Shown here piece by piece: positions 25,701 through 36,024 of a stretch of DNA of 64,000 bases. Below the pieces are notes generated by a model. It was not told the DNA's origin, did not search any database, and saw only the letters and a list, made by a program, of their open reading frames with translations. The stretch is from Acanthosoma haemorrhoidale (lineage: Eukaryota; Arthropoda; Insecta; Hemiptera; Acanthosomatidae). The stretch spans positions 112,295,138 through 112,359,137 of the forward strand of contig OV884014.1 of NCBI GenBank assembly GCA_930367205.1, written 5' to 3'. The translations under genes and the position numbers were made by a program. Each line of letters begins with the position of its first letter. Position 1 is the first letter of the stretch.

Positions 25701-28700
25701 ATAAATTTCAGGATTAATTTTAAATATATAGATATTACTACGTTTATTGAAGAAATTATTTTAATTTTTAACTTTAAATTTATTTTTATTACTTATTATC
25801 TGATGTTTAAGGTTCTTCTAACAAAAATAATTCTGGCAAAAGGTGTATTTAATTACAAATAAAACAAAAACTTAAATTAATTATATATACTTGTCAATCT
25901 CTTAAGTCTCATCCTTTTCTTCTTTAATTCTCTTCATTCTTTAAACAAAATTAATACTTCTTCTCTTCGTGCAATTTTTCTTCCGTTCTGCTTTAAGTCA
26001 ATAACCATTAACCAACAAAATTTTTAAGTTTTTCTTACACACAATCTCAAGCTAATAATATGTATTACGGGCTGATTCCAAAACTAGAGTGACTAACGTA
26101 CTGTGTTCCCCTCATAACAACAACAACTAACTAATCTAATTAATAGCCATTTTGTTTTTTTATCATTCCTCTTTTGTTTTTGTTTGCCTTCTTGTTTCAA
26201 GGTTGGATTAAATATTTATTTTTCAATTTCTTATACACAAACTCTACAATATCTAATATCACAACAATATATTCATATCATGATATTGATGAGTTTGAAA
26301 TTATCATAGGACACAGATATTTATCGGTTAAGATAACTGTGTTCAAGTCGAAACCTCCATTGACGGGAAGTCTCTATAAATAAAAAATATCCAGCCTAGG
26401 CTAAAAATCAGCGCGAATTGCTTTATGTATGTGTACGAGGAAGTTCGAAAGATTTAATGAAGTTTACAAGTTTGTTCTAACTTCAGTTCACTAAGCCTGC
26501 AGAAGACAGAAAACAAGTGGAACGACCAGACCTTTCAGTCAGATTTTCCTGACTACGTTTCAATACATAAATATTATAAATGAAATAAATATCATTAATC
26601 AAAGAATAACAAACCTTGGTATACGTAGAGACAGAGTCGTCATTGAAAACAAGGCAAAGACCCATTACGAAAGCACACAGGCCTTGAACAATTTCCTCAT
26701 TATCATCTCGCTCAGTTGAGCCTGCCTAAATGGTACATGAAATATGTAGTTAGAATATTTATTATTTAACCATAATAATTTTTCCTTGTATTAAACAGGC
26801 CTCTACATCTTGACATCCATGGTACTAAGTAGAAATATAACTCCAGATCGCGGATATCAGGTAAATTGCAGTACTGTTACCACAGTAATAATTGGAAATA
26901 GTTTATTTTCATAAGGTAGTAGGTTGCGGTGTTGTTACTACAACGACCAACATGGCAGTATTTTTTTTAGATAAGGTATATTTCAGTATGTCTGCCAAGA
27001 TGACGTGACCTGTTTAATTCATAAGTACCTAGAAAGTATCGATGATTTTACCTGAGACGTGAGATAAGGTACATTCGAAGGTACTTCTAAAAACGTTTTG
27101 ATGGCTAGCTGGCAGTGGGACAGCCAAGTCGCCAGAAGGATTAGGAATCCCACCTTGCTCTGGACTCGGCTGCTCTGAAATTGTTAAATAAACTAATTAA
27201 TTATTTTGTTATATTGACTCCTTCTGAAAGTATTTGTTGCAGTAAATAATGATTCAGTTTACAGCAAATTGAAATGTAAATCACAGTCAAAATGCGGTAG
27301 CACAAAGTCAATCCAGTTTACCCAACTGCATTAGAAGTGAAATTGTATATGTTCATTCAAACTCGAGACTCGATATCTCTAAACGAAAATCTCAGCTGAA
27401 GAATCCTAACAGTCACCACCTTGATATTAAAACAAAAAAAAATCAGAATTGCTACAACGTATTAAAAAATACCTCAGCACAGATTGTTATAATTAGGTTT
27501 AGATAAAAATGGAATATCGGGAATGAAAAAATAATTATACTTTGGTAGCTCAAGGTTACTTAAGCCAAGTTCTCTGCTAATTGCCTAGTTAGTACGAACC
27601 CCGGACAAGGAAAATTCCCATGCAGATAAGGGATTGAGACTGATCTACCACAGATCGGATTTTTCTGCCGAACTGGCTAGGTAATATTACAGAGGGCGAC
27701 CAGTCAACATATTTCCCACCTGAACAGTTGTTACTAATGGTTAAAGTATTGCAGTTAAGGACTAGTTTTTTAATACAAATAACAATTAAGACCACGAGCT
27801 GATCATGTACACAAAATCAGATAAATGTAAATCGTGATCGTGTAAGTCGGGACAGTTTGGGTTTATTCATAATTATTCACAACGAGATTATTCCTATTGT
27901 GTCCGTTACCAGTTGTTACTCGTCATAATATTTGAAGTTTTGGTTCTATTTACCTATCAATCTACTGCTTTATGGTACTTGTTATAAATTTTTATTTAAT
28001 GATACAAATACACAATGATCTTATCGACTACATTTGTTTACAGTTTATTTTTAAGGAGTTTTATTTTTTCACAATATCTCATAATTAGAAAATTTGTTAT
28101 ATCTAAACAAAAATTGACTTCCCTTCAATCTTGACTGCATTTACATATAAAATAAATAGCCTCTATGATAAAAGATAATTTTTATCTCGATTTACCTGCT
28201 GCAACAACACAGACACCTGCTCAATGAGAGAGACAGGTGCACTTTTAGGGTTGGGAGCCAGGAGCACCCTGAGGAGGTTCTCTTTCTGGTGAGGGTTCTC
28301 GATTAGGGCGTGGGACAGAGCGACGGAGGACAGCCAGTTGGAGAGAGGATCATGGCTGAACAGACCACTGCACAGTAGCTGCCCACTAGTGATCCTCGAA
28401 ACTCAATATCAATTACATAGTTTTAATTTATAGAAAATAAATTATCAGGAATGAAATATTTAATATCTACTCAACTCACAGGCTCACTCTAAAAAGAAAT
28501 AATAATACGAACAATAGGGACAATCATAATCAGTTAGCTATGTTATATTTTGCATCTGTATATCGCTTGTTACATCACTATATATAATATCCATATTATG
28601 CTAACAAAAATATCCCTTGCAGATTATATTTTTATAATGTAAACGGTTGAAAAGGTTATGATGTAGTAAAACCTATAATATCAGTTATAATAGGATTATA

Positions 28701-31700
28701 TATAAAATTGTAAGTAGTATCGCAAATAATAATTCTCCCTCTGATTTTGAGCATACAACTGACCAGAAAAATGTTTAAGGAGAGCTGGGAATCAAACCTG
28801 GATCTCCGTAGTCAGGACAGCAGTTAGAATACAGAAACAGCAAAAAGATAACAAGCTTTTGAGATTTTGATTTGGTAAAAAAGATACACCAAAATAGATT
28901 TTTAATCATCACCCATTATGAATATAATTTTCCTAGGTTAATTTCCAATTTTCAGAAGCAATATGTTTTTTAAGATAAAGCAGTTAGTTACTTTCTGTGG
29001 AAGATGGAAGGAGGGTCTGAATGAGCTGTCCTTGACCGACTTCATTCTTGAATAGATAGCACTGGAAACAGTACAGTACTGATGTTCTCAAGATAAACGG
29101 TTGCTTCTCGTTGACCATGGACATCATGAGCACCACTATTGCCTCGCTTTAACAAACATCAGCAATGGATTGAGATAGATTACAATTTTTTTTTTTCATT
29201 TCCGAGTCGTTGATTTATTAATTAAATGATTACTTTGGAGGAATTGAAGGTGCCATGACTCCGGAGAAGTAGTCCTGGTTGGCATGCGAGCCCCGGATGG
29301 CTTCTCCTAGGGTACAGATGGCTTCGGTGAGGGCTTCGGCCGGAACCCCATTAGCCATTAGGATCGACGATAGGGCCTCGAGTATACCTGATGTTGCCAA
29401 AGTCTTCTGGCATGAAGAAGTCACCTGATTGGGGTTGCTTGGAGATACTAAGCACCTTACTACCTAAGTAATAGAACATATGAACTTTTTAAAACAAGTC
29501 TGACTGAAACAGTAAATAAATAATAAAATAACAAATAAATTCATTGCAAAATATAACCTACAGAACCATTTTGATAATCTAATACATAAGTGGTCGGAGT
29601 ACTGGAAAATTACTAAAAACATTAATGAAATGTCTGAAAAATTACACATTTTGTTTTTTACTGAGTTATTACATGTGTTGCATCTTAAGCCAGTTGCTAA
29701 CTTGTACTAATCAAAGTTTGCCGATAATGGTAATATTTTTCCTTAGAGTATACTTTCCCACTGAACATTCAAGGTTGTAAATTGGTGGCCAATTCGTTTC
29801 GTTTATTTACACGATCATAATATGCATTTTGTCTTTTCTCCAGAGGTCCATGCTATTAATTAAAGGATATTGAGCTATGATAGACATTTTATTAACTGGC
29901 TGATGGTAACTATAAATATAAATATAATCTGACATCATTTAAATGTGAATTGAATGTGCGCTTTAGTCTTTAGGTTCTAGTTTTTAAGTTTTTCTCATAT
30001 TGTAAACCGAAGGTGACCTAGTCCAGTCTATTTTAATATTGTATTTTTAACTGTAAAAAGAAATTTTGTTTTGTAATTCTACCCTCCTTCAAATGCATCT
30101 AAGTATGCAGCAAGAGGAGCTTTAGTCAATTTGTTAATGATATTGTGATCATATATTTGTAAAAAATGTTAATAAAAGGGGTTTTGAAAAAAAATTAAAT
30201 GTGAAATTTTGACTATGTAGGTTCTTTGAGGGAATGGATTGAATTGAAAAATTTTCCCTGATTCCCTATCCCCTCCTCACTATTGAATTCACCTGTGATC
30301 CGTATAAGTCAGTATCCAACTCAAAACAATGATATTTTTCCACAATTTAAGTAATAATACATCTGGTTTTTCAGGAATCATGGTTCCTAAAAATATATAA
30401 TAAAAAATTGTATAATTCTCAAGAAATAGACTTAGGAGCTAGTGACCTGAAGTACGCAGAGAACATTGGAAACTTTTTGAGGTGGCCAGCCAGTACCTTC
30501 ATCCCCCTCTGCAGGTATATGAAACAGCGGAACGAGGCGCTGTATGTAACTCCCTAAAAAAAAATATATATACACATAAAAATGGCTCAATATTCACAGC
30601 TTTGGAACATTTTATTTAATTAATTCATTAAGAAAAAAAAAACCTTCTTTGAAGAAATTCTGATTGGAAGTGTTATTTCTTAAGAGATTGAGCATGAGGA
30701 GAAGGCAGTCTTCTACTACAATCCCGCCATCTGAATATCCTTCTTCGGCTATCACATCGAATAGCCTGTCGAAGGCGTTTTCGAATGCGACAATTTTCTG
30801 TATGTTAGCGTTGCTCTTCGTCAGGTGGATCAGGAGCAAAAGGGTCTAAAAACAATCAACTATTAGAAGATATATCTCAATAAAATAAACAACATCAATT
30901 TTTTATAGAAATTACTTCATTTCTGATGACTTCTCTACTGTCTCCTAACATATCCATCAGTTTCGAAACCCCCATCGGGCTGACTAATATTATTTCTTGA
31001 ATATCTCTCACTCTACAAAATAAAAAATTTAATAAATGACTTCCAATATTATATTATAAAATTAACATGGGATAACTGACCTATTCGTAAGAAGTGTCGT
31101 CAACAATTTCAAAGCAGGCCACCTAACTTTAAAATCGTATTCTTCAAGAAAGCCCAAGATGAGGGTGACATTTTCTGCATGCTTCAAAAACATTTCTGTA
31201 AACTGTTCTCCGACATGAAGGAGAGCTTCGTGTCCTGTGTCAGGACATTCTGTGAGATGAAGAAAAAAATTATTTGTACTCTAGTTATGGATACCCAGCT
31301 GAATGATTTATTTATATATAAATATGAAGTATATATTATTGGTATTATTGCGTGTTGCAGGTTTAAATAGTTGAAATGAAACACACACCACCTTTGTCTT
31401 TCCTTGGAAAACAGGTGTGTGTTTCATTTTAAGAACATAATTCTCTCAACATCGAATTAACAACAATTGATAATGATATGCTAAAATAGATATTTTTTTT
31501 ATTGCTTGCAAATAATTTTATTATCATTTGTATATCTCATATCATTCTTAGCACTGTTATACGTTGCGAGTCATAAAAAATACAAATATTTTTGGACAAT
31601 TTTTATCAGAGGACATGTTACATATATTTTCAAAACTATTTAATATAGATAGATAGATAGACTCGAAAGCTGCAAGTGTTAGAATAAAATGATTATAAAA

Positions 31701-32995
31701 TATAATTAATATAGTAAATGATTTTTTTTCTAACTATATCTATATTATGGGTCATTTTTTTTTTTTAAATTTGCAACCACAAATCATTTAGACATGCTTA
31801 GCAGTAGCATCTTTTTCACCTTGTCATTTAATTTAAGTTTACTTTGTAAATGTCAAACCAAAGTGCTTAGTAATATCAGTAAATGTCAGATCTAACGAAA
31901 CTTAATCTTAAAATATGGTGCCTTTTAAATGAATTACAATTAAAATAATGGCATTACGATTTGAAAACCCTCAGGTTAGTTGCCTACCTGAGTTAAAAGT
32001 TGGCAAGCGCAGAATTTAAAATGGCTCTCGGGACGAAAGACAAAATTTTCCTTCTGATTATGTAAACAAACAATTGGATCGACTGTGATTATGGTTAATT
32101 TCAGTATAATGGACTATGTACATTACATTTACGAGCACGGGGGGAAATATTCCTATGATGGAACATAAAAGTACCCGGCTCACCGCACTACTTTACTGAG
32201 GTTATCTTTGTAGACAGCTTTGCTCATAAATATTTTAGAACTATCTTCAATGACAATTCATAATCATGGATAAGTTAACTTTTGTGTATAATTCAAATAC
32301 ATAGGCTTGCATTACATATTTGCAGACACAAACGAGTTTGCTCACAAGGTTTATAATAAACTAGGTCTTTTCATGGGGTTTGAAAATTTATGCATGCTAG
32401 TTAATGCGAGCAAATTATTGCTGCTTCAATAATTGATATTGATGTTTCGACAACTTTGGCAGAACAAATATTTTTCTGCAATGGACTTCATAGGTATAAT
32501 ATTAATTTTCAAATAATCAACTGTTTCTTGGTGTTGTAAAGAAGAAAGATTAAGTATAAACAATATGGCTGCTATTCCGAGACAATACATTACCTTCTTC
32601 TTCAAACACTTCAGGACACATTATGTTGCAGAGAGTATCCAAAGCGTAACCGACTACTTCGCAATCCTGCTTGTCCACTTCCAAGATGAATCTGAGCGCG
32701 TCCATACCCTGGGCTCCGACTTCCACACGGTACTTCTTTGACAGGGCCTTGAGGTGTCTGACAGCATTTCTCCTGTCGTCGAGCAGAGTGGAAGACTGCA
32801 CTCTCTCGACCAGCCTCTCCACCTGAAACCATTAGGAGGTGTTTTGAAGGGATAGGCAACAAACATATGTTTATGTGTATGCACAAAATACTGTGAAGGT
32901 AATAGACCTACAGTTTCCGCACCGGATATAGGCTGCCCCGGTTGCTGTGTGCCCAGCACGGTCTTTAAACCGCTTGTGAAGTAGTCCATTCCCAC
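19774..32995 (-). CDS. Uso1: General vesicular transport factor p115 / Uso1, 16 exons
   Basis: p115 is the homodimeric coiled-coil tether that captures COPII vesicles at the cis-Golgi, working with Rab1, GM130/giantin and SNAREs. Minus-strand exons, 5' to 3': 32912-32995, 32594-32822, 31081-31249, 30916-31012, 30644-30845, 30447-30553, 29234-29463, 28992-29146, 28196-28401, 27052-27174, 26615-26725, 25154-25334, 23413-23627, 23242-23328, 21379-21504, 19774-19824. All have GT..AG borders and compatible phases; the total is 2373 nt, 790 residues. Residues ~30-630 form the armadillo head (SSTLLDDRRNAV, KIVAFENAFDRLFDVI, EEGYSDGGIVVEDCLLL, NNTSNQNFFKEGSYIQR). About 650-775 are coiled coil, and the tail is acidic (DDDEDDDGD). 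The tail is shorter than in vertebrates (962 aa), so a coiled-coil exon may be missed. The exon 9 acceptor (28402-28403) was chosen because the nearer AG breaks the frame. Confidence 0.93.
19848..20394. repeat. ~0.5 kb interspersed repeat, left copy of an inverted pair
   Basis: The reverse complement of this stretch matches 25772-26270 over nearly its whole length, for example attgttgtgatatt.gatat, tttgccagaatta.ttttgtt and gcccgtaatacatattatta. Left and right copies sit in Uso1 introns in opposite orientation, ~5.4 kb apart. The left copy starts about 23 bases upstream of the exon 16 acceptor. It is probably a transposon-derived repeat of unknown class and has no coding capacity. Confidence 0.8.
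22218..23057 (+). mobile_element. Internally deleted Tc1/mariner-superfamily element, copy 1
   Basis: The 840-bp element has terminal inverted repeats (aagggtgtcccagaattaac at the left, its complement at the right) and TA at both borders (22216-22217, 23058-23059). The left frame encodes an HTH DNA-binding start (YAIEQHVFIVEHYLKNNESL). The right frame encodes the DDE C-terminus (FQQDGATCHTAHE, DLTPLDFFLWGYLKSKVYV). The middle of the transposase, including the first catalytic Asp region, is deleted. The element lies in the Uso1 intron between exons 14 and 15. It cannot encode a working transposase. Confidence 0.9.
24013..24916 (+). mobile_element. Palindromic mariner derivative
   Basis: The ends are inverted repeats (gggggaccgaaagtaatgtc at the left, its near complement at 24895-24916). 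The plus strand encodes mariner transposase fragments: a GDEKWVLYDNPK-like piece near 24292 and a stretch from ~24393 with PGKTVNPDLYNEQLDRVNQS, NELGWEVLPQPPYSPDI and RWQKVADNEGDYVI-type motifs. The left ~280 bp is a reverse-complement copy of the right ~280 bp, so each end carries the transposase 3' part. Frames are broken. The element sits in the Uso1 intron between exons 12 and 13. Confidence 0.85.
25772..26270. repeat. ~0.5 kb interspersed repeat, right copy of an inverted pair
   Basis: Reverse-complement partner of 19848-20394, in the Uso1 intron between exons 11 and 12. The two copies have diverged by substitutions and small indels. The left copy also has an internal duplication around 19990-20090 that this one lacks. 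Confidence 0.8.
29950..30194 (+). mobile_element. 5'-truncated non-LTR retrotransposon 3' end (family A, copy 4)
   Basis: Family A 3' end with its A-rich tail, inserted antisense to Uso1 in the intron between exons 6 and 7. An 11-bp direct repeat ttaaatgtgaa at 29939-29949 and 30195-30205 marks the target-site duplication. Confidence 0.88.
31374..31429. repeat. Short perfect-stem hairpin in Uso1 intron 2
   Basis: Sixteen bases aaatgaaacacacacc (31374-31389) are repeated in exact reverse complement at 31414-31429, with a 24-base spacer. The stem lies about 125 bases upstream of the exon 3 acceptor. It could be a decayed MITE or a structured intronic RNA. The stem is short for a typical pre-miRNA. 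Confidence 0.6.
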
Positions 32996-33891
32996 TTGTT
33001 AATTAATAACAAATGTTTACAAATGTCTAACCTGGAATTACACGTCAAAGCTAAGCATCATATTATGGACTGCCCTCTATCGCCGACAGTGATAACAAGT
33101 AAGGATGTGACGCGATACTGGTGACCTGGTTACGAACTGCTCCACTCTCTTGAACGTTACCGCTACTGTCACAGTCACAACAACCTCGTAACAGTAGCAG
33201 TTAAGACCTCTACGGCTCTGCCACTGTAAGATAATATTTCCATTAAAAACATTTTTTGAAATACAATGATTTATCTCTAGGGATGTCTTTCATAAATGAG
33301 CACATAAAAACAACAAAATTGATATAGATATTTGTTTACTCAGATAATCACAAAAATCAGGTAAAAATAAATGACAAAATTAACTAATTTATATTGATAA
33401 AATATATTATAATTATATATGATATAAAACTTAACGTACAAGTAACATAAGAAAAAAGATCATGTTTCATTTTCATTCCCAGCTGTGACAAGGTCACATA
33501 CCGGACCGGTACCGGTAATTTGTCACTGTCACAGTAGCAGTTGGAGGTGTGAAAGATTTTTACTAGGCCGTCACACCCCTAATGACAAGGTGCCTAGTTC
33601 AGTTTGCAGCCAACAGGTGTCACTAAACACGGGGTGTTGGGGGGCCCCCCTGTTGGCTTCGCTGGCAGGAAATCATATGAGTGCACAATATCTAACGGCA
33701 GCTTATTGCCTAGCCCGAAGGGAGAGGCTCTACTTTTAAACAGATACTGGTCGATGGAATTTAGCTGTCAATATTGGTCGTAAAAACCGTCCAATCTATC
33801 TCAAATGTTCAAAATGAAAGGTATGTGAAACGACTCTCTGGGCTGCGATGCACGTCATGTCTAAGATAAAATGATGTTAAATACCCATGCA
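32996..33891. other. Uso1 upstream flank with short repeats
   Basis: It holds the Uso1 5' flank. At 33100-33220 and 33480-33550 are runs of GTCACTGT/ACAGTGAC-type words like those near the MGST1 genes. At 33711-33743 is a 33-base stretch whose complement recurs at 43603-43635. No coding exon was found. Confidence 0.45.
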
Positions 33892-34579
33892 TTTTTTTTT
33901 TCTTCATAGCCCCTTTAAATTTACAGATAATTATAGATCCTCAGGTAAATCTATTTACAAATTATTTTGTATTTCCTGTAGCATCACTAAATTATATATA
34001 AGTTTTGTTATTTTATAGAAATTATATAATCGAATAAACAAGCATAATGATATACATTATACGTGACTAGACTAAACTGACTAATAAGGTGATGGGGCTC
34101 ACCTTTTTGATCAACCTTAAAACTAACTTACTTACTAATTCTTATCCCAATTTTTCCCCGACAGTCTGTTGCCATCGATGCGGGAGGGGTGGTGGGGTCA
34201 TAGTGTTAAACACCGGATTTGTCAGGTGCTGCAACGAGTCAAAAAACTTAATGTGTCTCCGGCGGATGAACTCACCCACCGACGGCACACCAAGCAACGG
34301 GTGCAGGTCAGCGTTCTTCAACCTCTCGAAAGAGGTATGTCGGACCACTTTTCGCATGATTCCATTCTGGAAGTGTTGGAAACATTTGGCTGTATTGTCA
34401 GTCAAGTGGGTAAATAGCGGGGAACCGTACAGCAGAGCTGGCCGGAGGACACATTTAAATATCATCAATTTGAGACGAAGCGACAGGTTAGGTGAAGTTA
34501 GCAAGTGCGATAGCCGGTAAGACCTTTGTCGTACTTTTTCTATTTTATTACTAAAATGAGTAGAGAAATGGAGATGCCT
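33892..34579 (-). mobile_element. 5'-truncated non-LTR retrotransposon (family B), with target-site duplication
   Basis: The minus frame encodes the RT C-terminal region (KLMIFKCVLRPALLYGSPLF, then NGIMRKVVRHTSFERLKNAD and LLGVPSVGEFIRRRHIKFFD) without a stop through the element. A 3' UTR and an A tail (T9 at 33892-33900) follow. An 11-bp duplication atacccatgca at 33881-33891 and 34580-34590 defines both ends. Catalytic RT and endonuclease domains are absent. This is the least decayed copy of the family here. Confidence 0.9.
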
Positions 34580-34789
34580 ATACCCATGCAAACAAAAATT
34601 AAACATACTGAACCCTGTTCCGAAGTGAATTTTTCGGGAGATTAGCTTGGGCTGATGACAGAAAAACATTAGCTTTCTGTTTTTTCTTCATTTCTAAGTC
34701 GATTCCACTTCCTCTTCATTATGAGAAAGAATAGTATTGCTATGGTGTATTTCGTAATGTTTCTCAGCCCTTCGATCGATTAAAGCACC

Positions 34790-35640
34790 AGGGCTTGCTC
34801 TGTAAACAGAAAGACACCCTTCCTTCCTCATACTTCCTCGTCATCGTGTCACATCATACTGAAATATATCCTATGCTTCTTCTGCAACCACCTCATATGT
34901 GCAGCTTGGTGCCCTCCACTGGGCATCCCAGCCTATCCTTCTGCACTCTTTTTATATTCCTCCCTCCAGGAATTCGCTGTCGACACAGCCATACTTTCTT
35001 CTAATCCTGACCCCATTCTCACTTCCAAAGCTTTAGAGGAACACCTGGCCCTTCTATAACCATGCCTATAGAGTTTCAAAGTGAATGCTGACAAGTCCTC
35101 AGATGTCTTCACTTTTTCCCTCCATCGTTCATCTTCAATTTCCCTTTTTTGTTGAATCCAGACCTCCTATCTAGGACTTATACTAGACAAGCGGCACGCT
35201 AGAGGCTAACACATCACGTCCATAGCATAGATAAGACCAGAAACCAACAGATGATTCAAACTACTTCTTCGCATCATAGAAAATCGTTCAAAAATATCAA
35301 TAGAACAGGAGACAAATTTAGAAAACAATACTTGACTCTACCTGGGTCTACGGAATAGACGTGTTGGAGAGTGCTAAACCACTCTTCGCATTCAATCCCT
35401 GCAATCCAGAATTCTCTGCAAGATAGCCAATGATCATATGTTCTAGGTCAAATGACCTCCACAATGATCTCAACATCTTATTCGTTCAAGCATTAGACAC
35501 CTCTCACTACCAGAACTTTCATTCCCGCGTCCCTTCCTAATCCGCTAACGATCCCACCCCGGTAGCCTCACGACCTAGGATTTTCATAGCCTAGGATTTA
35601 GTTTACAGTGAGCTCTGCGTGATAAAGTTAATTGGTTTTG
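34790..35640 (+). pseudogene. Jockey-like reverse transcriptase pseudogene
   Basis: Plus-strand fragments read with frameshifts and stops include a degraded catalytic box region (AVDTAILSSNPDPILTSKAL, where active elements have YADD), FKVNADKS, YLGLILDKR and LHNDLNIL. These are in the order of a jockey-clade RT and agree with the better copy at 52711-53530. The frame is broken many times. Confidence 0.75.
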
Positions 35641-35911
35641 GCTATGGACTTTTCTCCTAAGAAAGTAACAAGGCGCTAAAAACTGAAGACTGCTTAAAAT
35701 ACTATGCGTATTCATTTCAAAAAAGATATTTCTAGAAAAGAAAAAAAAAGTCATAAATAGAAGTTAGAGCATAATTGAAGTAACAAAATCTTAGCTGGTA
35801 AAAATAGACAATAAAAATGTTCAATATAATTCTAAGACATAATTGTGCCGACGATGAATGAGTCGATTGTTTGTTATCAGTTGCCGGGAGCGTGACTTGC
35901 GCCTGCTTTGA

Positions 35912-35918
35912 TATAAAA
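35912..35918 (+). promoter_or_regulatory. TATA box of the first MGST1-like gene
   Basis: TATAAAA with a GC-richer surround, followed ~31 bases later by a gcagtca initiator-like motif near 35942. The start codon is at 36025, giving a 5' UTR of about 80 bases. Confidence 0.55.
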
Positions 35919-36024
35919 GGATAAACAGTTGTCACCGAAGAGCAGTCATCATTGTCCAGCACCTCTTGTCAAATTGTTGTTGTTGTATTAATTATCTCTT
36001 TTTGACCGCCCTATTGCAGAAGAA

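Noticed and set aside
28781..28830. tRNA-like 3' half on the minus strand (ggtttgattcccagctctcc, resembling a B box)
   Set aside because: No A box, acceptor stem pairing or second copy could be shown. At best it is a SINE remnant.
34580..34669. Start of the 175-codon frame in the 34-kb non-LTR relic
   Set aside because: The target-site duplication places the element's 5' end at 34579, so the first ~30 codons are flanking DNA.
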